A stretch of 64,000 nt of DNA from Neocallimastix lanati (nom. inval.) (taxonomy: Eukaryota > Neocallimastigomycota > Neocallimastigomycetes > Neocallimastigales > Neocallimastigaceae). The stretch lies in the NCBI GenBank assembly GCA_016946835.1, contig JACVTC010000034.1, positions 570,001 through 634,000 of the forward strand. The letters are read 5' to 3'. The notes below the pieces were generated by a model. It did not search any database and had not been told where the DNA came from. It worked only from the letters and a program-made list of their open reading frames with translations. A program made the translations under genes and the position numbers. The number at the start of each line of letters is the position of its first letter. Position 1 is the first letter of the stretch. This document shows, one piece after another, positions 41,728 to 53,690 of this stretch.

Positions 41728-43344
41728 AGTGTAATTCTTTAGATCAAAATATGAAAATAAATATTAATTTTAAGAATAAATGTTAGTTTATAATTTTTAA
41801 TAATGATAAGTAAATGTAATTCTTCTAAATAAATAAAATTTAAATAAAAATTATTTTTATAAAACATATAAATTATATACCCCATATAAAGAATAAACCT
41901 TAAAAGAACTGAACCTGAACTTATAACTTTATCACACTTTATTATTCGAAATTAAATGTTTTTATATTAATACATTGTGGCTTATACATTATTTATATTA
42001 CAATAGGTTTCAAAACATTTGAAGCTTATTTCTCATACATTTCACATTATTCTAGCATTCCTCCTTATTCATTATTGAATAACTATTCAATAATGAATAA
42101 ATTGGTTTTCTGATGAAAATGTAGATATAAAATTATCTTATTTTATAATATAAACTTGATATTATTAAACTATTATTCATTTCTATTCTAAATTCTAAAT
42201 TGACCTTTAATTTTATATGAATGAAGTAATTTTACATTATATTAATTATTTATTTCAATTTGAATATTGCTATAATAATTTCTTAAATATATTTATAATC
42301 GAATAATTTCCCCCTAAAACTAAATATTTAATATCATTACAGTATTAATATTAGATGTATCTAAAACTTCTCTTATAATATATGGTTTATATATACCGTT
42401 TATACAATGGAAGTATATTATAATATTATAACATCTCAATTTATGTGAATACCTCTTATGTATTGGGGTTTTACATTATTTTCAATTACAATTCGCTTTG
42501 AAAATAAGCACAAACTTTTATATATTTTTGCTTTGTAGTTTTAGCGATAACTCTTAAAATAAATTGTTAATTATATATCTGTGTATTTGATAAATCTTAG
42601 AGTATTACAAATTGATTACATATATAATTAATTATATTATTCTGGCTATTTAAAACTTATTAGTAAATAATATAAATTGTTTCATAATTTAATTAATATT
42701 TAATATTTCAGTTAAATTTCTTCTTGTAGACTAATTTTCTCTATTTTTTTCTATTTATATTTAAATATTTTTATTCATTTCTAATGAAAAAAGCATGATT
42801 TTTTTAATAATTGGTACAAAGAATCAATTAGGTAACTTTCATTTAATATTTAAAGTTCTTTATTTTATTTTGCCTACATCTCCCCTTAAAATCCAAATTT
42901 CTAAAAAAGGATTTTAAATATATGAATTTTCACCTCTCTTTAAAAAATATTAATGATAGAAGTTTAATGATTATAACTTTAAAATACTTTGCAATCAATA
43001 AGTATAGTTTGTAGATGAATAAACATCATCTATTTGAATATATAAATAATTTTCTTTTATATATACATTTAAACGTGTTTTTCCTGGATTAAATTAATAT
43101 TTTTTTATATTTTTGGAGTTTCATTTAACTTGCAGTAACTTTCTTTTAGCAACTATTTTATGTTTTACGCGATACTTCAATTTTGTAATCTTGATCATTT
43201 TGATCAGTTTTATTAGTCTTAACTCCAATTGACATAATGATCAGCTTTTATCATAATTTAAAATTCAATTTATTTATTTATTTATTTTATTTTTGACATA
43301 ATATTGGTTTCGGGACAACAATTCTTTTGCTAAGAACCTTTTTA

Positions 43345-43487
43345 AGAGTCAGATGAGACAGGAATTTATAGTTTATAATTAATCAATTTTATTAATATAT
43401 TTCATAATAGAGTTACTAACACTTATTCTAAATTAATTGTTTTTATATTAATGCATTGTGTCTTATATATTATTTTATATTACAATA
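43345..43487. repeat. LTR-like fossil block, copy 2
   Basis: Direct-orientation relative of 41350-41420 joined to a relative of 41945-42010, i.e. shorter than copy 1. It abuts the decayed transposase copy at 43488. Confidence 0.45.
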
Positions 43488-44660
43488 AGAAAAAATCCTT
43501 TTTCTTTGGATATTAGACCAAAGCATATATTTAATGAAATTTCTTAGGACATGGGATTAATATGTCCTGAATTTAACTCCATTAGAACTTAAATAATAAG
43601 AAGTCAAAATAAGCAATTACCTCTTGGCATAACAACTTTTGAAGAAATTCCAGAGGAATCAGAATATTACAAAACAAAAAATGGTGATAATTTTATGATA
43701 TTCAAAAAATCCTTATTTAATAATTTTTCAATCCCCATTCCAAGCAAAGCTATTCACACAATATAATGAAGATTATATTTGCAGATGGTACATTTTATAT
43801 TACGCCAAAATTTAGTAATCCAGTGTTCATTACTAGAACATATGTTGAAAAAAATAAATAGTTTTTACACTACTTCCATTTCAATATTAAAAGATAAAAA
43901 GCAATCTACTTACGAAACATTATTTAAAGAAATAAAAAAAAAAAAAAAAAAAAATGCAAGTAAAATTAGTAACAGTATTGTTATTTCTTCAATTAATTTT
44001 CGTTGTGACTTTGAAAAAAGCATATCAAATGCAGCGAAAAAAAAAACATATTTTTTCTTTTATCAATATCAAATATTGTGTTCAGCACTTTAAAAGATCA
44101 TTAGAAATTCAAAAAAAAAAAAAAAAAAAAAAAGATTATGTTCTAATTAAATTGATAATAATAATTATTTATATACTTATTATAAAGCTATTTTGAATTT
44201 TCCATTTATTAATCCTATTTATATACCACGAATATACTCAAAAATAAAAAATACATGCAAAAATAATGAATATAATAATTTTTTAGAATTTTTAGAATAT
44301 TTTAAAATAAACTATTTAAATAAATATAATGCATATAACTGGAATTATTATAACAATATAGAACACATTACAAATAACGCATAAGAATCTTATAATAATT
44401 ATTTGAATAATCTTTTCCCAAAAAAACCCTACTTTTTATAAATTAATAATAGCATCAAAGAAAGAAGAAGCTTTATCGTATAATGATTACAATAGGAGAA
44501 TTAGAGGTTTTTTTTTTAAAAAAAAAAAAAATAAAATAAAAAATATTAATAGAACTGATGAAATCAAGCCTTTAATTGAATGTTATAAAAATAAAGAAGA
44601 AAAATTAATTTGTATTTGATGCGATGATAATGATATAGTTGAATTATAGTATGATTGTTT
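43488..44660 (+). pseudogene. Second MULE transposase copy, heavily decayed
   Basis: Segments in several frames match the transposase at 15985-17190 in order. First comes NEIS.DMGLICPEF (43535), then EEIPEESEYYKTKNGDNFMI (43640-43705) and INSFYTTSISILKDKKQSTY (43855-43915). CDFEKSISNAAKK (44008) and NFPFINPIYI ... WNYYNNIEHITNNA (44200-44384) follow, and finally EALSYNDYNRRIRG (44470). Indels, poly-A insertions and stops are scattered through it. No copy of the GGTCCAAAACGCC terminal repeat was found nearby, so its ends are eroded or belong to another subfamily. It extends slightly further at the C-terminus than the first copy. Confidence 0.75.
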
Positions 44661-45408
44661 AATTCATTTAAATAATATAAAATACTAATTTTTTTATAAA
44701 TTAATATTTTTCTAACCTTTATTAATTAAAATCATAATTTTAAAAGATATTATTTTTCAGTTCTTTTTCAATAATTTATATTTAAAACTGTTCCATTCGA
44801 TAATAGTTATTTTTTTATTAATATCAATATCAATATCAATATCAATATTATATAATTATTTTTATTATTAATATCAATACTAATATTACATAGTTTTTTT
44901 TATTTTATTAAAATTTTAATAATAAAATAAAACTTAAAATTGATAGAAGTTAATAATAAAACATTTTTAACATTTATATATTTTTTTTTTATTTATTAAA
45001 AATATTAAATCATTATTTAATATTATTTATTTATTTATTTATTTTATTTATTTATATGTTTATTTTTTAAAAATTTTTTAAGCCACATTTTGGGAAATGC
45101 ATAAATGCATCCTTTATTTATTTATTATTATTATTAATTATTATTATTATCTATTTATTATTATTATAATTAATTATTATTACTACTAATTATTGTTATA
45201 ATTATTACTATTACAATTATTATTATAATTAATTATTATTACTACTAATTATTGTTATAATTATTACTATTACAGTTATTATTATAATTAATTATTATTA
45301 CTACTAATTATTGTTATAATTATTACTATTACAATTATTATTATAATTAATTATTATTACTACTAATTATTGTTATAATTATTACTATTACAATTATTAT
45401 TATAATTA

Positions 45409-45477
<69 letters not shown>

Positions 45478-45539
45478 CATTATTATTAATCATTATTATT
45501 ATTATTATAATTATTAATCATTATTATTAATTATTATTA

Positions 45540-45575
<36 letters not shown>

Positions 45576-45717
45576 TTTAATAATCTTTTATTTTTATATA
45601 TATATAATTTTTTTTTTTTTATTAATTAAAAATATTTATCTTTAAAAAATTTAAATTCATTTTTTTTTTTAATTAAAAGTCACCCATAAAATTTTCTATT
45701 TTGAAGTTTTTTTTCTA

Positions 45718-45748
<31 letters not shown>

Positions 45749-46294
45749 GTCTTACATTTAAAAACTGGTTAAGAAAATTTTTATCTTTTATTGAATTTTT
45801 TTTTAAATAATTTCATTACTTTATTTCATATTTTATTTCATTCTGTATTTCATACTTTATTTAATTAATACTTTATTAATTAATACTTGATTTAATTTAA
45901 TTCTATTTAATACTTATTTAATACATATTCATTATATTAAATACATATTCATTTTTTATGGGTCATACAAAATAGATTAGTTTTTAGTTTGTTTTTTATA
46001 TATTTTTTAAATTTTTTAGTTCTTATTTTTTTATTTTCTATAGAAATATTTAATAATTATTATTTAATCTTTTCTGTAAAAAATTCATATTTAAAAATAT
46101 CTTTTTTCTTTTATTATTACTATTAAATAAATATATTACTAAGGAAAAAAAAAAAAGTATTCATTATAGTAATATCAAAATAATTATAATAATAATTAAT
46201 AATATATAAATATTAATATTTAATATTAATATTTTCATTCTTAATTATTTATTAAAAAAAAAAATTAATTATTATTATTATTATTTTTCTACAG

Positions 46295-46343
<49 letters not shown>

Positions 46344-46360
46344 CGAAACAAAATAAAAAA
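44661..46360. other. Repeat-rich spacer upstream of the SP-RING E3 gene
   Basis: Includes ATATCA repeats (44820-44850), an AGCCACATTTTGGGAAATGC block (45082), the second 59-bp array, an ATT array (45415-45475), T runs and a poly(A) tract (46301-46341) just before the E3 start codon. No gene is visible. Confidence 0.7.
45160..45415. repeat. 59-bp minisatellite, array 2 (about 4 copies)
   Basis: Same unit and orientation as 40795-40980. Copies start near 45181, 45240, 45299 and 45358 (59-nt steps) and grade into an ATT microsatellite. Confidence 0.88.
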
Positions 46361-46551
46361 ATGGAAGAGAAAATAGAAAAAGCAATTAAAAAATTAAAAA
46401 AACTACGATTTTTAAACAAATATAGAGTAATTGATGAATGTAAAAATTATATTTTATTTTTTACTTTTTTACTTTTGATATAAGTCTTTATCAATAAATA
46501 ATAAATTTCTTTTTATTTTTAACTAATTATTTTTTTGTTTTATTCTTTGAA

Positions 46552-46586
<35 letters not shown>

Positions 46587-48557
46587 AATAAAATAAAATA
46601 TTTTAAAAATTTTTAAAAAAAATTAAGATAATACTACATTATTAAAAAATTTAATAATTAAAAATATAAAATAAAAAATAAAATAAAATAAAATATAAAA
46701 AAAAAAAAAATTAAATAGTATATTAATTATATCCTTGCAAAAAGAATTAAAGCAACTTTTTAATATAAAAATTCTTTTTATTATTTGAGCAATCGAAAGT
46801 GTTTAATAATACCTTTATGAAGTGATATTATATTAACTTTTTTTGAAAAAAATATATATATATATTATAATATTTTAATAGTATTTAAAGATACAAATAA
46901 TAATTCAGGCATATTTGAAACTTCATGTGTATTATCATTAAAATGTCCAGTAAGTTTAGTCAAAATTTAATTATTAATAAATTCATTTTAATTATAAAAT
47001 ATATATACATTTATATATATATATATTTTTAAACTATGTATATGAAATGATAAAAAATAATAAAAAATTAAAATATATTTAAAATATATATATATATATA
47101 TATATATAAAACAAATATAGGTATCAAGAACTAGAATAAAAACACCAATACGTTTTCACCATTGTAAACATGCTCAATGTTTCGATGCGGATTCATTTTT
47201 CCAGTTAACGCTATCATCTGTAATAAAAAAATGTCCAATATGTAATTTACAAGCTAATTATAATTCATTAATTGTGGATGGTCTATTCTATGAAATTTTA
47301 AAAAATACATCAAATTCAGATGAACAGGTCGTTCTTTATTCCAATGGGGATTGGGAAGTAAAAAATGATAATGAAAAGCATTGTAGAAATAAAACATCCA
47401 ATAATAATTATAAAACAAAACATAAAGATAATGATATAAATAAGTATTCAAACAAAAATTATAGCTCATATAATTACAATTATTCAAGTAATTATTCAGG
47501 AAATGAAGATAGTCTAAATAACATAATAAATAATCATAATAACTATAATAGTGTTCCTTTAAGTCATAAATACAATGGTATTAAAATGATTTATTATATA
47601 TATATTAGATGTGTTTATTTAACAAAAGTAATAATAAAAATAAAAAATAAATAAAAAAAAAAAAAAAAACTTTAACTAATTTTATTAATAATTCAACTAA
47701 TAATTGTTCTTATATGAATATCAATTCAATAAAATATATATATATATATATATATAATTACTCTATAGATAATGGTATATATTTTTATTTATATATAAAT
47801 ATATATATTAATAATTCTTTTTATCTTTGTGTTTTTTTTTTTTATTATTGCTATAAAATTAAAACTAATACAATATAAAAATTATTTACAAATATATTCA
47901 TTTCAATAACTAATAAAAATAAAATAAAAAAAATAAAAAAATTAATATTCTTTACATATAAAATAATAAAATATATATATATAATCAATAAAAATAAAAT
48001 AAAATAAATTATTCAGATTCTGCATCAATAGCTTCATCTAATCCATCAGAAAATTTCAATAATAACAATAATAATAGCTATATAGAAAATACAAAGAAAA
48101 AATTCTTAGATGATTTAAATAGTTTGAGATATGGATTAGAACAAACTTCTCTTCATAATGATCTAATAAATGATATCGATAAACATTCGAAGAATATGAA
48201 TGGAGATCATCAAATAAAACATAATGATATTGAAAATTATCGTAATCTCTTTGAATCTGAATATAAAAATGTATTCTACAATTTGGTTATTACTATATAA
48301 TTTTTTTTTTAATAAAAATTTTTTAATAGTTTTACAAATATATATATAAGAAATACAATAATATAAAAAAAATTAATATAATATAAATTATTTAATATCA
48401 AATATAATATACAGGATATGGATGATATTGAAGAAAAGATGAGAGTAATTCAAGAGATAAGGAACACAATTAATAAAATTCTAAATTTATCAAGTAATTA
48501 TTTTTTGTTTTTAATTTTATTTTTTTCATATATTTTTTTTTATATTATTACTTAATC

Positions 48558-48648
<91 letters not shown>

Positions 48649-49768
48649 AATATTTTTTAAATCATTATAAATTTTTTTTTACTTTTTACAATTGAAAATA
48701 AAAAAAATACACAAATTAAATAAATTAAAAACATTTTTAATGCTTAATAACATTATTAAATACATAAATGTTTATATACATTCCAAAATAAAAATATATA
48801 TATATATATATAATAAAAAATAATATATTATAATAAACAAAATAATATTAAATAATAATAATAATAAAAAAAAAAAAAGTAAACGATTCTGAAACATTAG
48901 AAATAAATAATAAAGAAAATAGTAATATCATAAATAATGATGAAGATGAAATAGAAAATCATAATAATACCAGCAGTGATTACAAAATACCAGAAAATAA
49001 TGGTACTTAAAAATTTTTTAATATTAATAATAATATTCATCATGAATGTCATAATAAAAAAAAAAAAAAAGAATGGAAATAATAATTTCAATATTAATAA
49101 AAATAATAAACTAATGATATAATCATAATAATAATTATAGATAATATTAGGAAATCAAAATCTACACAAGAATTACTAAATAGCATTAATACTATAGAAA
49201 GTAATATAAAAAAATTTATATACATACACTTTTTTGTATATATATATTTTTTTTAAAAAAAAAAAAATAAAAAAGAAAATAAAAAAGAAAATAAAAAAGA
49301 AAAGAAAGAAATATTAAGTTATTAATTTCAATTTTTAATGCTTTTTAAAATAATAATAATATTATTAATAATATATATAATAATTTTTTTTTATTTTTTT
49401 ATATTTATTTTTATTTTATTTTATTATATACTTTTTTTTTTTTGAATTTTATTAAATATTATATAAATTAAATTTTTTTTTTTTTTAAAAAAAAAAGGAG
49501 AAATTAAAAATTCAAGAAAAACAAAACAATCGTTATTAGAAAAAAGTAACAAAATTTCATCAAAGTATAAAAATGAACAAAGAAAAGCCATTAGTAAGGA
49601 TGTCAATAAGCCAAAGGTTATTCAATTAAAAGCAGAAAAGGTTCAAGATCATGATAAATCTAAAATTGTATATTACTATTCAATTATATAATTAATTAGT
49701 AATAAAAACAATTTAAATAAATAAATAAATATATATATATATATATAATTTTTTAAAGCTATTTTACC

Positions 49769-49799
<31 letters not shown>

Positions 49800-50169
49800 T
49801 TAATATTTAAAGAAAATAAAAAAAAATAAAAAATAAAAAATAAAAAATAAAAAATATATGAATATATAAATATATATATTTATAAAGATATATATATATA
49901 TATTCTATAATAATATTTTTTAAATTAAGAGATTAAAAAAAAATATAATAAAAAAAAAAAAAAAAAAAAATTAAACTTTTTATTTATAGACTGTAAATTT
50001 TCAAAATATTAAAACTGAAAAATCAAAAAAAAAAAAAAAAAAAAAAAATAAAAGTTCATTTATTGTTGGCTTATTTTTGTTTTGTTTTGGTGTTTTTATA
50101 GATATAATGAATTTATCAAGAAGATTTAATTTTTTTATTTTATTATCATCCTTTTTATTTTTCACTTGA
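46361..50169 (+). CDS. SP-RING (MIZ/PIAS/Siz-type) SUMO E3 ligase candidate, 9 exons, about 489 aa
   Basis: Exons 46361-46439, 46882-46949, 47121-47577, 48017-48270, 48415-48493, 48880-49002, 49141-49200, 49498-49667 and 49990-50169 join in phase. Residues 46-109 form an SP-RING: LKCPVSRTRIKTP, then HCKHAQCFD and KKCPICN. Likely zinc ligands are C64, H66, C87 and C90, and VDGLFYEILKNT with VVLYSNGDWEV is the block that follows the RING in PIAS/Siz proteins. Such proteins position UBC9~SUMO on substrates. There is no SAP or PINIT domain before it, only about 45 residues. The remaining 380 are Asn/Lys-rich, with a possible helix DMDDIEEKMRVIQEIRNTIN. Exon 9 has a PsiKxE sumoylation motif, IKTE (K438). 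After it a 23-A run makes the 3' end uncertain; the real stop may differ. Confidence 0.85.
48562..48646. repeat. (ATT)n microsatellite in intron 5 of the SP-RING gene
   Basis: About 28 uninterrupted ATT units inside the 386-nt intron 48494-48879. Confidence 0.9.
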
Positions 50170-50310
50170 AGAATTCGTTTGATGATAAATTTTTTTTTTG
50201 TTTCTTTAAAACCATTCCTTTTAATTAATAATAATTTTGAAAGATAGAAAGATATTATTTTTTTTCTTTTTTTTTTTTTTTTTTTTTTTTTTGGAATTAT
50301 GAATTTCTAG

Positions 50311-50545
50311 ATAAATCATGTACTCTCCTCCTCAATAGCAATTATACGATCAGGCCATAGGAATTACTTACCATAGTGGGTGAGTGATAGAGCAAACAAA
50401 CACCAACTTTATTTTTTATAGGGGAAAAATACTTATTCTAGGATGAATGAAAATCGCTCACCCCCCTATATAAATTCAGGTAGTTGTTGCCCAGGGAGGT
50501 CGATCCAAAAAAACCTAATGTGAATGTTTGACACATAATCATAGT
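50311..50545. ncRNA. Candidate structured non-coding RNA (strand uncertain)
   Basis: About 230 nt with far more G+C than anything within 2 kb on either side, between a T run (50257-50292) and an A run (50547-50566). Left arm 50373-50388 (ATAG.GGGTGAGTGAT) pairs with right arm 50453-50469 (ATCGCTCACCC..CTAT), 15 pairs with one G-U and a small internal loop. Conserved-looking flanks are GATCAGGCCATAGGAATTAC and GTTGTTGCCCAGGGAGGTCG. There is no long open frame on either strand. In A+T-rich genomes such islands are often RNA genes. I compared it by memory with U1-U6, U3, 5S, SRP and RNase P/MRP and could not assign it. A promoter or mobile-element fragment is the alternative. Confidence 0.45.
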
Positions 50546-51852
50546 AAAAAAAAAAAAAAAAAAAAAAGAGAATATATTATATTATATTTAAAGTTTTAAC
50601 AAAATATAGTAAAATTTGAAATTGATTTAAAATAACTATCTAATAAATAATGTATTGATAATATGGCTTATTGAGGCGTATTAATTTTTAAGTATAATAT
50701 ATAATTAGAATGTAGCTAATATTTATATATTTTTAATAATTTAATACTTAATTATTCATATGTGTTGATTTTATTTCAGAAAGTTTCATTTTTCTGTGTG
50801 GCGTTTATAATATTAAACGCCATAATTTTTTTTTAATTCATTTATATATAAATAAATAAATAAATAAACAAATAATCAAAATAAAAATTATGTTTTTAAT
50901 TATTAAAACAATAAAATAGTTTACAATTTAATTAATCATTTTAATTAATATTTTTATTTTATTATAAACTTTTATTATAATTTTAAATATTAAATAGTAC
51001 ATTACAAATAAATAGGATATATAATAATAATATCATATAGTTTATATAGTTTATGATACAAATAATATAGTAAAAATTTTTATTTTCTAGAAGTTCTTTT
51101 ATATAATTTATATTAAAACATATAATTCAAATATGGATGATCCATTAAATGTATTTTATATGTATAAATTTATTAAACAATGTTATTATTAAGAAATAAG
51201 TATTTTTACTTTAAATGAATAAAGTTAGTAAATAAACAAAAAAACAAAAACATTGAGATTTTTAATATGCATTAATAATCATCATGATACAAGATCATTC
51301 TATTATTATTACTTCAAAAAAAAAAAAAAAATAATAATTTAAAGAAATATTATTATTTTTATATTTTTATATATTAAACTTTTTTGTTCCTTTATTAATA
51401 AAATATTATTATATAAATTTATATATCTATTATAAGTTTATTGAATATAAATAAAGTTAACTTTTATTAAAATCCAAATATTGATTATTTAACAATTTAA
51501 ATACATATAAATATATATATATATTATACATATACTTTCATAATTTTTTTTTTTTTTTTTAAAAAAGTTTTATTATGAATAACATATGATAAGAATATCA
51601 AATATTAAAAAAATAAGGAGGAGACAAATGTATGACAAAGAAAGAAAAAATTCATGGTTAACAATTAAATCTTAAGTTAAAAAGAAAGAAAGAACGCAAG
51701 AAAAAAAAAATTTTTTTTTTTTTATAAAATAAAATTTAAATATTTCAAATTATAAAGTTTTGTGTAGGAAAGACTTTTTTTTCAACATATGGGAGACCGA
51801 CAATTTTAATTATAGATTTAAATTCAAATTCAAATAAGAAATATGAAATAAG

Positions 51853-51896
<44 letters not shown>

Positions 51897-52445
51897 TAAA
51901 AAACAAATAAAAATTTAAAATTAAAAAATTTAAAAAAATATGAAATAAAAAACAAAAGAAATTAAAATATTTTAATTTCTATTTGGATTACAAAATTAAT
52001 TAAAACTTGTGTTATGTATTATACATATAATAAAAAAAAAAAAAAAAAAAAAATAAAAATTAAGATAACAAATTAATTTTAATTTTTTTTTTTTTTTCTT
52101 TTATTTTAATTTTTCTTTTAATTTTTTATAATATATATAAATATATTTTTTATACATAAACAAAGTATATACATATAAAACATTTTTTTTTATTTTGTAC
52201 ATTATCAAAATCAAGAACTCAATAATAAAAGATAAATAAATCAATAAAAATAAAAATATTTAATATATTATTTAGGAATAAAAATTATTGTATATATTAT
52301 TAATTTTTTTTTTGTTCTTTGAAATCTTAATATTATTATCAAATTGAATATAAAATAAAAATAAAATAAAAACAAAATATAATATATAATATAATATAAA
52401 ATAATATTATTGAATTAGAAAAATATATATATTTATAAGAACAAA
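50546..52445. other. Intergenic spacer
   Basis: A+T-rich DNA containing a small inverted repeat TGGCGTTTATAATATTAAACGCCA (50798-50821), A/T homopolymers (51851-51890, 52031-52051) and no coding frame. The 50798 motif belongs to the ACGCCA motif set. Confidence 0.7.
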
Positions 52446-52988
52446 ATGGAAACTAATAAAATGGAAACTAATGAAATTGAAAAGAAACAATCACAAATTA
52501 AAAGTTGGTCTAATGATATAGCAGAATTGGCCCGAAATATATTATTATTATGTGATGATAATTCATTTATGGAAAAGTTACAAAATAATAATGCACAATT
52601 AACAAAGATGGCAAAGGATCTAAAGAAGAAGCTATCGGAGGAGAAAAAAAAATATTTCTCGTTGGAGAATTCAAATAAGTATCTGGAAGCTCGAGTGAAA
52701 GATCTCAGTGATGATTATGATAAGCTTACGAAAGAGAATGATGAGTTGACTGAAAAATTGAATAATTTATCGGATGCCAATAAATTATTATCGCAGAAAA
52801 ATCAACAATATGAAAATAGAATAAAAGTTCAAGCTTCAAGAATAGAAGAACAAAGTAAAATTATAAACTCACAGGATGAAGTCATTCATAATATTCAAAA
52901 TACCATTGATTTATGGGAAAACTCTAGTATGGAACAAGTGGAATACATTCGTAGAATTACAAGAAATTATAGTATTAAAAGTGAATAA
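52446..52988 (+). CDS. Coiled-coil protein of unknown function, 180 aa
   Basis: Single-exon frame with no splice signals needed; it starts METNKMETNEIEKKQ and could also begin at the second Met (residue 6). Residues about 45-170 form a long heptad-rich coiled coil, e.g. KMAKDLKKKLSEEKKKYFSL and SRIEEQSKIINSQDEVIHNI; the composition is Glu/Lys/Asn-rich but not a simple repeat. The codon pattern is less A+T-biased than the flanks, which supports real coding. There is no signal peptide or membrane segment. It may be a cytoskeletal or complex-assembly protein, but no family is recognised. It lies between the SP-RING E3 and CSN2 genes. Confidence 0.75.
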   Translation: METNKMETNEIEKKQSQIKSWSNDIAELARNILLLCDDNSFMEKLQNNNAQLTKMAKDLKKKLSEEKKKYFSLENSNKYLEARVKDLSDDYDKLTKENDELTEKLNNLSDANKLLSQKNQQYENRIKVQASRIEEQSKIINSQDEVIHNIQNTIDLWENSSMEQVEYIRRITRNYSIKSE

Positions 52989-53690
52989 TAATCATTAGAA
53001 TAATAATAATAACAAGGATAATAAATAATATCTATCTATCTATCCATCTATATATAAATTAAATGTTAAATGAAAGATCAAATGAATAAAAAAAATATAT
53101 ATATATATTTCAATGAATATTCTAAAAGAAGTTACATTAAATATTTCTATTTAAATAATTTATTAACAAAAAAAATATACATAAAAATAAAAAAAAAGTA
53201 TTTATATATATATATTTTTCTCTAAAATTTAATTTTTATATTTCTATGTTTATGAAGGATCTTGTATTATTATTAATATTATTTTTAAGAAGTTGATTTA
53301 TTTAAACAAACAATTATTTTTTTTTTCATAATCTATATGCTCCTACTTTTTATTTTTAATTATTCAAAATATTATTAAGAAAAACAATTAATTTATTTTT
53401 AAATTATTGGACAAGTATCTTAAAACTAATAAATATCAAAATATATATATTATTCATTTTTTTTTTTTTATTATCTTCCCCCTTTTTTTATTATTATTAT
53501 ATATATATATATATAATTATTCAACTTGTTTTTTATTTATTTATTTATTTTTTTTTATGTAATTTTTGATTTAAAAAAATCAAATGTAATATAAATATAA
53601 TATATATTATAAATAAAAAAAAAAATTAAAGTAATAAATAAAAAACTTTTTCTAACTTTTTTTTTTATATATTTTTTTTATTATTTTAAT
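52989..53690. other. Intergenic spacer
   Basis: Low-complexity A+T-rich DNA with CTAT/CCAT repeats (53030-53055) and AT arrays. Nothing coding is seen. Confidence 0.75.

Larger units (their letters stand above)
40375..43487. other. Repeat-rich region upstream of UBC9
   Basis: Contains a 59-bp minisatellite array, TTATTTA microsatellite DNA (41200-41350), a 33-bp tandem duplication and two direct copies of an LTR-like block. From 41900 to 43490 base composition is less extreme than in the flanks and polypyrimidine blocks occur (TCCCCTTAAAATCC, 42890), but no frame is supportable. It is probably old mobile-element DNA. Confidence 0.6.

Noticed and set aside
47254-47487. 77-aa minus-strand frame
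   Set aside because: Antisense to the SP-RING exon 3, which has clear homology on the plus strand.
50360-50400. Resemblance of GATCAGGCCATAGGAATTAC and TAGTGGGTGAG to U3 snoRNA or 5S rRNA
   Set aside because: Only short pieces match; the U3 C/D boxes and the 5S internal control regions are absent.
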